Source: Oxytricha trifallax (Eukaryota > Ciliophora > Spirotrichea > Sporadotrichida > Oxytrichidae). Taken from it: DNA of 64,000 nucleotides. This document shows, in pieces, positions 34,127 through 47,000 of this stretch. The position numbers and the translations under genes are program-made. Numbering within the stretch: position 1 is the first letter of the stretch; the number at the start of each line of letters is the position of its first letter. The notes under the pieces were generated by a model. The model saw only the letters and a list, made by a program, of their open reading frames with translations, made no database searches and was not told the DNA's origin. Location: NCBI GenBank assembly GCA_000711775.1, contig ARYC01003166.1:1-64000 (forward strand). The letters are read 5' to 3'.

Positions 34127-35227
34127 TCTGTGTTTCTTATTTAATATTTTATCTAAATTGATAATTAAATTAGAAAATTATAATAATTTTCAAGCGCATC
34201 ATCATATTTAATAAAGTTGGTGAATCGCCCATAAAATAAATAAATATTAAAATGTAAAATATATTAAATAATGTAATATTCACATATTTTATATAAAAGG
34301 AGTTCCCTTTTCAAAATTTTATAAAGTATAATAGCTCTTATAAAACTAAGTAAAAAGTGTATTAAGTTTATGTCGTAAATTATCTTAATCAAAATATTCC
34401 TTTTAAACTTTAGACTAATTCAATATAAAATTAGAAATATTTATATAAGAATAGAGTATTATTCTATTTTAGGTATTAAAATAATTTCATTTGGATAATT
34501 CATTATGCTTACAATAAATTCTAGAATCAAATTTAATATCAATTAAATCTTTTTAAATCTAAATAGAATTAGTAAAACTTTAATAAGAAAATCCTGATTC
34601 ATTAATTTATATAAATATGAAATATAATTTATTTACAGGATTATACTCCAACATATTTAATCTGTTACCAAGTTTGTTAATAATATTAAAACATAATGTT
34701 TATTTTGCGTCATTCTCAATTGGTTTGATTTTGATGTAAGTGTTGATAATCAAATTATTTAATTTTTTAGCTTTAATTGTTATCAAGTGCTTAAATATAA
34801 TTTTGTAAGTTATGGAGCACTTTCCTTAACATATGCCTGTATGAATTTAAACTGAAATTCAAAAGAATGATTAGTTACCACAGACTATTAACGTATACTC
34901 ATCCACCAAACACTGTTTATATCGTTTACTGTTTGCAGTCTAACAATCAAGTTAGACCATTTACCAACACTCATCTATTAAACATATAGTGCTTCTGTCA
35001 TACATTTCCTCCTCATCAGAAACTCTTGATTTATAAATCAACAAATTCATTTCAAATATTATCCCTACGAGAGATCAAATGCAACCATCTCAATCGATAG
35101 AGAAGGGAATATTTTAATAAAATGTGAGACAACAGTAAGTTAACTGAAATAGGTGCCAGGAATATTAAACGAGGAATTAAGCAACATAGAATACAACACT
35201 ATAACATTAAATTAACATGAAACAAAT
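34127..35227. other. AT-rich DNA left of the inverted-repeat unit
   Basis: No gene supported. 34810-35090 has slightly more even composition but no sustained frame. Confidence 0.45.
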
Positions 35228-35661
35228 TAATATTATTAATAAAATACATTCAAAATGGGGAAAATGTAAATTAAAAATACAAAACTAATAGTATAAATAT
35301 ATAACAGCCACTAATTAGGAAAACATTCAGATCAAATTATATCCCTATTTTTTAAACTGCCTTTTATATTAAATATCGTAATTAAAGATACCTATTAAGC
35401 TAAACTGTAATTAATATTAATGGAGTCTGTTAATGTTCTTTTTTTAAATTATTCTCCAATTCAAATCTCATTTCGCGCAGTGTCCCTAGTTGTTAAAGCT
35501 GCTACTGTAAAAAAGATATCTTCATGGTATCTTCAGGGTATCTTCCGGATATCTTCCCAAAACTGAGTATTTAGTGCTAAATGGGTGTTTGCTCGTCTTG
35601 CTGCTTTAGGATTGTTGATTCTTAATAAAAAATCAGGATTCATTCTGACTATTGATGATGG
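35228..35661 (+). repeat. Left copy of a ~430-bp inverted repeat
   Basis: Complement of 43103-43530, with few differences (for example an extra base run and TATTAAT versus TTAATAT at the outer edge). It includes four tandem (A/G)TATCTTC units (35515-35557) and, on its plus strand, the coding start of gene A (KWVFARLAALGLLILNKKS). It ends at 35661, 12 bp from the stop of gene B. Confidence 0.85.
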
Positions 35662-35672
35662 GAGGTGATTCA

Positions 35673-38600
35673 TCAGAGCATTAACTGCACATTTGAAGAG
35701 CATGTTTCCTTATATGCTTTAACATTTCCTGGTCCCCAACATCCAATTGTATAGGGATGGAACATCGTAACTGCATAGACATAGTTTCCATTGATTGTTA
35801 CTCCGTTGCAAACATCTAATTAGCAGGCTGCCAAAATACCCCATTCGAATTATAAGGTCCTACTATCATATGACCATCTCTTGCTATACCAATCGGTGTC
35901 ACTGTCTTTTAAGCACTAGTTAAGAATGAGATTCCTTATTTCAATTTATTAGCTGAGCATTAACTGATCTCTTCGCATTCCATAGCGTTTAATTTGTTTC
36001 TTGGAGTAGAGCTAAAGATGCAAGGCGAATAAGATAGATAATGGTAGTAAGCTCTATTTAAAGAGTTTCCAAGACAAGCATCGAAATCAATAATTGTGGA
36101 AGCTGATATAGTTGTTGGATAGAATGCATCAATGCTTACTGCTGAGTTACCAGTCAAAATTAGAACACCATTTAATGAGACACCAACAAATGGCACTTCA
36201 TTTCCTAAGATTCTTGTATATTTGTACATTGGCTTTGTATCCAGAGCGTTTTGCCATATTTAATTACAAAGATATAAGTTAACTTTTGCCTAAGTGTTGA
36301 GATTTAGTGCAGATAGTGCAGTTGTTTTAAGGTTAAAAGCAACTTAAAAACTGATTAACTTGTCAGAAGGTAGTTTAACATCTCCTGAGTGCATACAGTG
36401 ATTTGGAAGGGAGTTCGTTTAGACTGTGATTAAAGTTTAAGCATCTGCATCATAGGTACATCTGATTGTCAATTTTCTGTTCCAAACACAGCCATCTTCT
36501 CCTGAGGTATCATCAGCACATAGTAGATTATCAGTGCAAGTTTATTCTTCTGATGCTATGTCATTAAAAAAGGACCTATAAGCGTCTGTAGTCTCAAATA
36601 ATTACTCCAGGTAGAAGCATAACAGATAATCTGATGTATCAATTTCTAAAAATTAATGTGATTCAAAATCTTTATTTTAGTACATTTGCATTGCTCGTCT
36701 GAAGGATCACCCCAGTAGTTATCTGGGCACTCATCAAAACAACGATTTCCTAGCATGAAGTAACCAGTTTAGCATTCCTAATTAAACATTAAAAAGTTTA
36801 TGATATTACAGAGCAATGTTCGTTGTTTTCTGGTCCATAACATTTACTGCACTCAATAGGACAGTCAATACATTCCTTAGCTTCTGGCTCATCGTACGTT
36901 CCATTTGGGCATGCATAAATGCATTAGTTATTATAGAGATATTTCTCATCTTTGCAGTTAAGCAAGTATTATCAAGAATATCTGTACAAGTATAGCAAGT
37001 CTCATAGCATTCTAAATAAGTGTTATTCAAATAATTGATGATTACCTTCAAGTTAAATTGTAAAAGGAACAGTTGTATCTTAACCAATATTGTCTGTCCC
37101 TACAAGTTCCATAGAATATGTACCAATCATTGATTCATCTGATGATAAATTTATACTTCCTGTTTCTGCTTCAAAATCAGTGATAAAGGCAGGTAGATCC
37201 GTGTCTCCTACTTCTCTCAAACTAAGAGTGATTTCATATCTTTCTGGGTCGGTAAAGAAATTCTCTATATCTGTAATGCTAAGTGAAATAGTGGTGTCTG
37301 CCAAGAATATAACTAAATCGTCAATAGTATCTGTACTTGTTAAAGGAAGGTTAGCAGTAGCAGTTAATGTGTAAGTCATTGATTTTGCTGTATTGTAGCC
37401 ATCTGAGCATTCTAGTTTTATAACAAAAGTCTCTGCTTTGGTGTTATCAACAAAATCAAAACTTAATTAAAGACAGGTAGCATTCCAAGCAAACCAGGTA
37501 TCATGAATTACAGAGTCATAAACTGTATTGTTAATGTATAAGTTATGAGATATGGTTTCGTCTTAAGAGTGGACACATGTTGATGATAAATCCATTTCAA
37601 GAAGATCATTTATTCCATTCTTAACTATAGCCTAGTCACTGTATTAGGTGACTGTAATATCTGCATTTGCAACAACTGAAAGTATGAAATTATAAGTAAT
37701 AGATGATACTCCAAACTCATCAGTTTCTATACAAGAAAATGTGTAAGTTGCAATATTTGATACACTACTTGGTACAGTTCCAGTAATAGTTAAATCACCA
37801 GTTAAAGGATATTTAGTTGCGGTTATCCAAGCAGTAGAAGCCGAATTTGTAGCAGAGTTTGTACAAGATATAGTTTATGCATCTTCCTCTAAATCAACGA
37901 AGTTTGAAGCTGTAAAATTTTAACAGTAAGTTGCATCAATAAATGAAGAAGCTAAAGTTAAAGATACACTAGAGTCCAAAACGGCTGCTTAATTTTCTAT
38001 TATAGTTAAAGTAATATCGTAAACAGTTGGTGTATCAACATTGAAATCATCATAAACTGATACTATTATTGTGTATTCATTACTTCCAGCATTATTGTAA
38101 GTTGGATTGCTTGCAGTAAAAGTAATTCCTTGATCATCAGTATTGTCAATAGTGAACCAACTTGTAGAGGCAAGGACTGATAAAGCTGCATTGCTTAATA
38201 AATCTACTTCAAATATTGCAGTATCACTTTCTGGATCACTATCTAATACTATTATCCAAGTATTTTCATGGAATGTCGAGAGAATAAACTCACTTTCAAA
38301 ATCTTCACTAGCAGTTGGTGGTTGATTTAATTAAATCTCTAATTCTATATCAACTTAGTTAACGATTGTTAAATCGTAAGATATTGTTGCAACATATGTC
38401 AAAGTTTAAGTTCCAGCATAATCATTATCATCTGGTGTCATTGTTAGTGTTCTTAAAACAGGGTCAAATACTATCCAAGTTGGCAAAGCCTCTGAATCAA
38501 ATAATAGAGAGTAGGTAATTAATTCATTTGAACACTATGGAAAGGCTGGGAGTATAAATATGTGATAATCAGCTCCTACAATTATTGCACCCACTGATGT

Positions 38601-40745
38601 GTCTGATATTTCCCCACTAATATCTTTGTAATCTTCAGGTATATAGGGTAATTATATCCCAAACACTCTGCATAAGTTTCTTTCATTAAATACTCATTTG
38701 TGGATTCAATTTTAATCGAGAAATCTTGAGCATTCTAGAAGTGCTCATCTTCTATATATATAAACTACTCACAGACTTACTCAACACTTCAGTGTAATCA
38801 ATCCAATATTGTGACAAATTTCCATTAGATCCAGTTTGTTATGGATTAAAGGAATAGTAAATGCTATTTGGTGAAACTAATTAAATTGTATTATTTGTAC
38901 AATGTAAATCCCATTACTGTTTCAGGAGACTAGAAGATTTTGCAAAGAACAAATGTTCACTTTCATCAACAAAGGAGAAGGATTTCATAAATAAGTATAA
39001 AGAATAGGACTTAGAATGTGTCGATGTTATGAATGGAGATGATCTGTATGTATAAAGAGATAGGGCTCTTGTAGCAAGTAATTGCATATTGTCTGTATTT
39101 GAAACATTAACAGGAAGTAGATAAGTTTCCTCATAGAAACCTAAAGTCATAATTAAAACTTCTTCATATTCATGATAAGTCAATTCACAACTGTTAATAT
39201 CTTCTTATTATCTATTAATTTCTATGGCTTGTAATATCGATCCATCTGTAGTATTGTATTAATTAAGAGACCATTGACTAATTAATCCATTTTCTCCATC
39301 CACTTAGTATGTTAAGCATGAGTATAAGTAATCATCCTAGTAAATTAAATCCATTTGATTTAGTGACTTTGTTATGTCTCTTGTTATTTTATCTTCATTT
39401 TGGAGTACTCTAATCCACTCTTATTTGAAGGTTTCTGTGTTTAATTGAATTATTCCCCAGTTAAAAGTAGAATCTTCTTGATTTTAATAACCAAAAATAC
39501 TGTTTAGCTAATTCATGCCGCTATTTAAAGAAATTTTATTGGCTTCAGAGTAAGTACCTAAAGCGTAAACTTTGTAATGCTAAACTCTGTAGTTTCTATT
39601 TAATTTCATCATGAAAAAGCTTTTTGAATTATAACCAAGGCATTCATTGTCAACAAGGCCATTTATAAATTGATTGCCTGATATCATATCTACAAAGTAG
39701 TCCTAAGATTATAGCAGCTTATTTGTGTTTAAGAATTATTTGGCGTATTAGACTTTCCCTTCAACACTGTGTTAGATCAAATAAATCTTATCATTAAGCG
39801 TGGACGCTACATTTCTTACATTTACTATCCTTTAGATAGTTCCTTAATAGCCATAGAGGCATTTTTAAACTAAACTATTTAGATTACTGTCTATTGCTAT
39901 GCTAATATGTTAAAGTGTAGCAAATCCTTGGGTTAATTAAGAAATAAAGCCTTGCCAGTGTTCTGGATTCACTCCATCATCAATCAAGTCGCCACCACAA
40001 ATTATTAGGTTGCTTGAGTTGGGATCAACATCCGCAGGTGAATAGACGATATCAGTGTCTTTGGTGCCATTGCATAAAGTTAGTTGGGCATTCAAAATCA
40101 ACAACTTCATAACCAATTTCGGACTCTGGATAAACATGGAGGTTAAAAATTTTATCTAAATCAACCCCATTTGAGTTTTAGTAATTTACTCTAATAGTAT
40201 AAATTCCCTCATCTCCCAACACTGGAGCAAAAGCGACTACAAAATCAGTTGAAGTTGATGAGGTAGTGATAAATGAGAGTACTGAAGCTTCATCGTCAAC
40301 AGATAGACTGACTGAGTATCCACTACCAGGACATGCATTGTGCAAAGGAATTGAGTATTCAACAGCTGTCTCAAGAATTGTAACTATTTGATCTGTTAAA
40401 TCTTTTCCAAAAGTAATTCCAGACTACGCACAGACTAACTTATCCATAGTTTAAAACTATAAATCTACATAGTCCTCGTGTCTTTCCCATTAAGTCCTAA
40501 ATAACTTTCCAAGTTAAGCGATGTGCTATAAACTATTTCAGTAAGAGAACTTGTTAAGTCCACTGAGTTGTCTGATCCAGTGGTTGCTGAAATTGATTCA
40601 CTTGTTATAGTTAGGCAGTCATTTGATTAATCTAGATTAAGGTCTAATCTAAAGATTTCTGAAGCGGCATAATTCTCATTAACTAAAAAGCAGTAGATGA
40701 AAAGGATTAAAAATAGAAATTACTTTATGATTTTGCAGATACAAA
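35673..40745 (-). CDS. Large secreted/surface protein with YHYH C-terminal domain (gene B)
   Basis: Minus strand, about 1690 codons. It starts with a signal peptide (FLFLILFIYCFLVNENYAAS, near 40740-40680). A propeller-like region follows, then several cadherin-like (CADG/He-PIG-type) beta domains (for example ATYTFSCIETDEFGVSS at 37700-37800), then a Cys-rich furin/EGF-like region (CIYACPNGTYDEPEAKEC; CFDECPDNYWGDPSDEQC, 36690-36960). Last is a YHYH domain: LNRAYYHYLSYSPC, GIARDGHMIVGPYNSNG, DVCNG and FHPYTIGCWGPGN. The TGA is at 35673-35675. About four or more frame changes and no visible ATG before the signal peptide make it broken as read. Proteins of this build are membrane or secreted in ciliates; the function is unknown. 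Confidence 0.75.
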
Positions 40746-40830
40746 GTAGAAACTATGAGTGCTTAGTGTTGAGAGTGAAAGTGATAAAGAGGAAAGACCA
40801 TCCAGTTCAAAACTAAATTAAAGTAAATTT

Positions 40831-43197
40831 TCAAAATTATTCTTACGATTTGATTGCTGAAAGTGAAAGACTTGCTTTTGCGTATTTCGAAAAATAAACT
40901 TTGCTGTTTGAGACTGAGAATATTTCATATAAGTTTGAAGCATCATTATCCACACTGATAAGTAAGTTGTCACCTGCGTCGGAAATATCATAATGAATAG
41001 ATGATTGATAGGTCAAACTTGAGTCGAATTTTGTGATAAATCGTCTAATTGTATCTGACCCAATGAACCATAGAATAAAAACACATTTATGGCATCAAAG
41101 ATAACTTAGAATTATGAATCTGTTACTTCAGCTAAGAAACTTTTTGAAGAACTTGATGTACCATCACTCACTGCAATCTTTCTCAAACTAACATACTTCT
41201 AATAAGACACTTGAATTTATCCAACGGAGTATAAATTTGTTGAGCCAACAGCCATTTGATTTATTTGTAGTTCTTGATCTGTAGAGGCAGTCATTTTAAG
41301 TCTTCTTATCCAAGTTTGCTAAAGTGGTTCACTCGACAGGTCAATTTTCATAATAGTTTAGGAGTAGATTTATGGTTCAGTAGAAAGGAAGGAAGGTTGA
41401 GCTATAACATAAATTGCGTCATTTGTCTCATCCATGTACAGCTAACTCAATAGATAGGTGGTTTGATAAGTTCCATTGAGTTTCATTGAGTAAACTAATT
41501 TTCCTTGAGTTAAGCTGTGTTTAGCAACAATTAGTTAGTTTGTCTCAGAAATGCTAATTAAGGCATAGATCGAGCTCTCTCCCTAATTTACTTTACAAGA
41601 TTGATAAGCGCTGTTGTACCCATTTACATGAGATATAGAATATGCCCACGAAATATCTCCATCTTTGTCGTGATTCATAATGAATCAACTCTTACCCTTA
41701 TCTTAGTAATAACTTTGGGCAAAGTATCCATCTGTAACATATCCACATACAACAAAGTTAGAGTCTGATGTTCTAATATCACTGTCATAAATAACAGTAT
41801 TACTCATTGAATTTCCAAGTACTTTAGGATAATCTGTTGGCAAATCACATGATTCTGAAATGAATGGTTTTGTGTAGGTAGTGGAGGGAAGTAAATTAAT
41901 AGTTTATTCTGAAAGAGTGCACATATCACTTTATCCCTTAATACAACCATTAATTTATATCTGTCTTGATCCACTCATAGGTGTTTTAGTTAGCGTATCT
42001 GTAGCAATACTTGACCCTGAAATAGTCATAAAATCGTTTCCTATGTTGGATGTAGTATCACCACTTTCCAAAGATATTGAATGCTAAATTTCAATGCCCT
42101 AACACTTAGTTACAGTGGAAGTATCTACTACTACAGTTTATGCAGTACCTAAAGTTATATCGATTGGAGTTTTATAACTATACTGTGATATCGTGTTCCA
42201 GTTGTTCCATCACACTCCTCGGACATCAGCTTTTTATCTGGCAAAGATTCATTGAGTTTGCTAAAATAATTCTCTACAAATTCTCTTGCTGCTCCAAGCT
42301 ATAGATCGAATCTTAATCATAAGAAGGCCAGTTTACTGAAATAGTTGTGATAGTAACCAGGCTTTCACTTTTCAAAGTTCCAGAAGTTACTATTGCTGTA
42401 AAAGTTGAAGAACCTTCAGTGTTACAATCATATTCATTAGCTTATGCTTAAAAGATTGATCTTTTGTTGAATAACACTTCGGAACCTTGGTTGTTCAAAA
42501 GACCGAAAGATTTCACATTATAAGTATAGAAGAAAGAATCAGATAGCCCAAAAGAAACTAATCTACCAGCTGATCTTGCTTATGCAAATCCATCATAAAT
42601 TATACCGATTGCTGAAACTTATGCAAGAGAATTGTCTAATGTAATTATTTGTAGCCCATTATTTTCAATTGCAAGCCCAAAAACATCAAGTCTGTCATTT
42701 GTTGTATCGTGGAGAATGTCAATGCTCTACAAACTGTTTGTTGTAAACTAAAGTGTTATATGAGCTTAGGTAGTACCACCACTAGAAATTTTGATAATGT
42801 TCGCATGCTATGTGATTGCTGCAATGTATAAATTGTAAGGTGAAGAATCATCAACTACAATTGCAGGATTTAGAGTATTGTAATAAGTGGGAACATTATT
42901 TAGATTGAATGATCTCAACCAGAGAGTAGTTGTGGGAGTATCAGAGTCATGTTTGTTCACTAAAAGCTACCCAGAAGAAGAGCCAAATCTCATTGAAGTA
43001 GTAATGAAATGTCCACTGCCATCATATAAAGATTAACCTAACGTGTGTTTAAGACTTGAAGAAGTTGCTACTCTTGAGAAAAATGTTGCATCATAGTCTC
43101 TACCATCATCAATAGTCAGAATGAATCCTGATTTTTTATTAAGAATCAACAATCCTAAAGCAGCAAGACGAGCAAACACCCATTTAGCACTAAATAC
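40831..43197 (-). CDS. Propeller/cadherin-like surface protein (gene A)
   Basis: Minus strand. The frame opens at 43197 within the right inverted repeat (no ATG seen; it may start in an upstream exon) and runs ILTIDDGRDYDATFFSRVAT, TLGQSLYDGSGHFITTSMRF, then LYIAAITQHANIIK. This repeated 'gain/loss' beta pattern resembles the SBBP/propeller parts of hypotrich surface proteins. Cadherin-like stretches lie in the middle and FDSSLTYQSSIHYDISDAGD near the end. The end is at the TGA at 40831-40833, unless GTAAGAATAA ... TTTAG (40860-40827 on the minus strand) is a short intron, in which case the reading continues towards gene B. Frame changes are present. A and B look like tandem relatives. Confidence 0.6.
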
Positions 43198-43530
43198 TCA
43201 GTTTTGGGAAGATATCCGGAAGATACCCTGAAGATACCATGAAGATATCTTTTTTACAGTAGCAGCTTTAACAACTAGGGACACTGCGCGAAATGAGATT
43301 TGAATTGGAGAAATAATTAAAATAAAACATTAACAGACTCCATTAATATTAACTACAGTTTAGCTTAATAAGTATCTTTAATTACGATATTTAATATATA
43401 AGGCAGTTTAAAAAATAGGGATATAATTTAATCTGGATGTTTTCCTAATTAGTGGCTGTTATATATTTATACTATTAGTTTTGTATTTTTAATTTACATT
43501 TTCCCCATTTTGAATGTATTTTATTAATAT
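43103..43530 (-). repeat. Right copy of the ~430-bp inverted repeat
   Basis: Complement of 35228-35661. It contains the 5' start region of gene A (43103-43197) and the four (A/G)TATCTTC units (about 43208-43251). Confidence 0.85.
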
Positions 43531-44068
43531 TAAAATTCAGGCGATAAATATTTGAACGAGAAGCCTATTATGGTCTCATTTAGCAATAATCCATAGTAAT
43601 TTCTTAGTTAAGGGCTTGTTCACCCTAGTAATAATCTCAATCATAGCAATATTTTTTGTAATTTTATAATTTATATGTTAATATTGTAGTGACATCATAC
43701 TATGAAGACTCAACCTCCCCAAGTAAAATGAACTAGTATCATCAATTTAATCACTGTATGCATGATAAATTTTAATTTATAATGGATAAGCTATTTTAGT
43801 CATTAGAAATGAATGGAGGAGAGCCATAAACTTAGTACAATAAACTTATTCATAATTGCTAAAGAATCAAAGGTTAAATCATTAAATATTATAAATTACT
43901 TAACTATTTATTTCGTTTAATTTGTGAATGCTATACTCAGATCAGAAAGCTGACATCAATTCCTAGGAATTTCTCTCTTGTAACAATTACCCAATATCAT
44001 AATAAATTTCTAGGCAGAACAATTATTATCATTTTAAGCAATTTTTGTTAAACGTAAAAATATAATTA
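43531..44068. other. AT-rich DNA before the EF-hand gene
   Basis: No gene seen; likely upstream region of the gene starting at 44069. Confidence 0.45.
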
Positions 44069-47000
44069 ATGAATGCAGGTTAATCTTAATACTATTAGGG
44101 ATAGAGTAATGGTAATATGAGCTAATAGCAGTAAATGATGAACTAACAATTATAATATTAATTTATAATTTGAAAACAAATGCTAAGCAGTGGATAGACA
44201 AGCTTTAGAACTGCTATGCGAAGTCCCTAATCTTTCATCAACAACATGCCAAATCTAAAGAATACAAAACTGTATTATTCTATCAGCATAATTTTCATTT
44301 TTTGAGAATGAAAGACTCTCATAATTTTCCATCCCTAACTAATTAGCACATAATTAATAGATATCAAACCATTAGTAACGACCTTCTATGTATATGGATA
44401 TCTAAAGTGAAATCGAAGATTTAAAGAACTTTGACGATATATTCCAAGATTCACTGAGAAAAATTTCAACTCCAACTCCTTATCGTGGCTTGAATTAGAA
44501 CTAATATCTACCTATGAGTTAGTTGGAATATTCTCAAAATTATGCTTAAGATATTTCCACTCCTCTCTATGAGCAGACTTTAAGCCAGTAAATTAACACT
44601 GAGCAATTGAACAACAGCAATAGCCATGGCTTTAATGCTACAGCTGGCTAATAAACTATTCAGAACCCCTTCGAAAATACTAATTAACTCAATAACAATC
44701 GTGAACTATTCACTATCACAGTTGATATAGCAGAAGGGAGACAAGAAAACATTTTGATAAGAGAGAATGACGATCCTTATCAATTAGCAACTGAATTTGC
44801 TCTAATGCATAATTTGAATGATCAAATAAGAGATTTACTGGCTGAATAGATTAGTGTGAAAATAGAGTAAGTTCTAGAGGAAGAGCTTCAACTAAACCAA
44901 AACAAGGATTTATCAGCTAGGATAATAGCCCCTGACGGGTGCAGATAAAACTTTTTCTCACAATTTTATAATATTCATAATGACACAAACATTAAAGTAT
45001 CTTCTTATAACGGAATCAAAATGTCTATTATGTCACAAATGATAAGAACATATTTTTCATAGTTTAGCTCCACAAATAATATTTAAATTACAATAAATTT
45101 AAGTAAATAAACAATTATGCTGTTTATAAATTTAGATCAAATTTGTGAATTAATTAAAATTTTCTATGATTTATTTACTTAAATTTATTGTAATCTTCAT
45201 ATTATTTGTGGAGCTATACTATGAAAAATAGGTTCTTTTCATTTGTGACATTATAGACATTTTGATTCCGTTATAAGAAGATATTTTAATTTTTGTGTCA
45301 TTATGAATATTATAAAATTTCGAGAAAAAGTTTTATCTGCCCCCGCCAGGGGTTATTATTACCCCAGCTGGAACTTAGCAATTCAATTAATATCTAAGGG
45401 ACACTCAAAGCATGAATGATGATTGTTAATAACAAAATCAACCAGAGTACATGCAAAACACTATTAAAAACAATGGGTATTAACAAAATGACCAATAAAA
45501 TAACCAAAATTACTATTCAAGTGACATAGCAGAGTATGCAGCAAACCATGATTCATTCTAAAGAGAACAATAATAGCCGTTTCTGCAACAAAATTAGAAC
45601 TAAAACTTCGGCTAAAATCAATATCCATAATAAATCATTAGTCCTGGAGGTTATGAAATAAATAGCTTGAGTATGGTGCATAAAAGCTAAAGTTTCATAA
45701 ATGATGAATAGAATAATAGATCGGGGTTGTTTGCTAATGGCACTGGAATAATTGGCTTTATTAATTAGAGCTATTTGACTGAAAGAAGTGGCCAAAGCAA
45801 AAGAAATAAATCTTTATTCTATAAATTAGTAATTATCTGCATAAGTTTGCTTAAAATTAAGAATAAAAATTTGACATATTAATTTGTTAGACTAATTTAA
45901 AAAAATAAACTAATATTGAGAAAATTGGAGTTTAAAATGTTTTAATAGCCTGGGTCATTTGGTTATTAACAATGGAAGTAAAACGCGGAACATAGAATGT
46001 AATTGAAAGATGATAGATTAAATTACCCTACAATCAATGAAAACTCTAAAATAATGATTGAAAGCAAGAGATAAAACAATCTAAAAAGCTTTTTTTATTA
46101 AAATTTTACATTATTTCATTTTTTTTGTGAATAGAAGTGGTTCTAAAAATGGAACAATACATCTAAGTCTACATCAATAATCTGTATCAAATCAAAGATC
46201 TCAGCATCGCCATTATCAACTAATTTTCGATTAAAATCCTCAAGTTTTGACTAAAAAAGGTTTTGTTAACAATTCAGGCTAAAGCTAGTGCCTCAGTCTA
46301 CTAAAAACAACAGAAACACTGTGAAATTCGCTGGAGGATGAAATTAAAACATGAATGGTAATAGATCGTTCACTCACTCGAATAAAAAACGCTCACCAGG
46401 TAGAGCAAATTACTAAGATCCACTTTGTCAATTGCAAATGATGAAAATTAAGAATCAATAAGCATTTAACAATCAAAATAATGGATTAAAGGGCATCATC
46501 GCAACAAAATAATGAAAGAGGAAGTGGAGTTTCAACTATTCAATCATCTGACAGAAATTATTAACCGCCGTTACCTAAACCAATTATTAATCAGGGGGAG
46601 AGATTGAATTAGAAAGGCATTAAATGCAAGGAGGAACTAGATAGACATATTAAAGAAGCTAAAAAATACTAAAAGCAAAATGTACAAGAATAGTACATTT
46701 ACTAACCATAGACAAACGCTGTAAGTAAACCTCAAATTAAATTATAAAATTTCACTTTTAAAAATCTAATTTTATTCCTATTGTATATCTTTCTGTAATT
46801 TCAATTTTCCTGTAATTAAACTTCAATAAATATATTAGTTTAGAAGTAATCCAAAAAGTGAAGATAACTTGATAAAGTATGGCTAATAAGTGAGAGAGAA
46901 AATAGAACAAAAAAGAACTGAAATATTGCTGCGAGAGCAAGCTGAGTGTAAATTCAGACCTATGATAACCAAGAAATCAGGTCAGTTATTATCAGATAGA

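Noticed and set aside
37080-37379. Overlapping open frames on both strands in the 37.1-37.4 kb block
   Set aside because: The minus-strand frame belongs to gene B; the plus-strand frame is its shadow.
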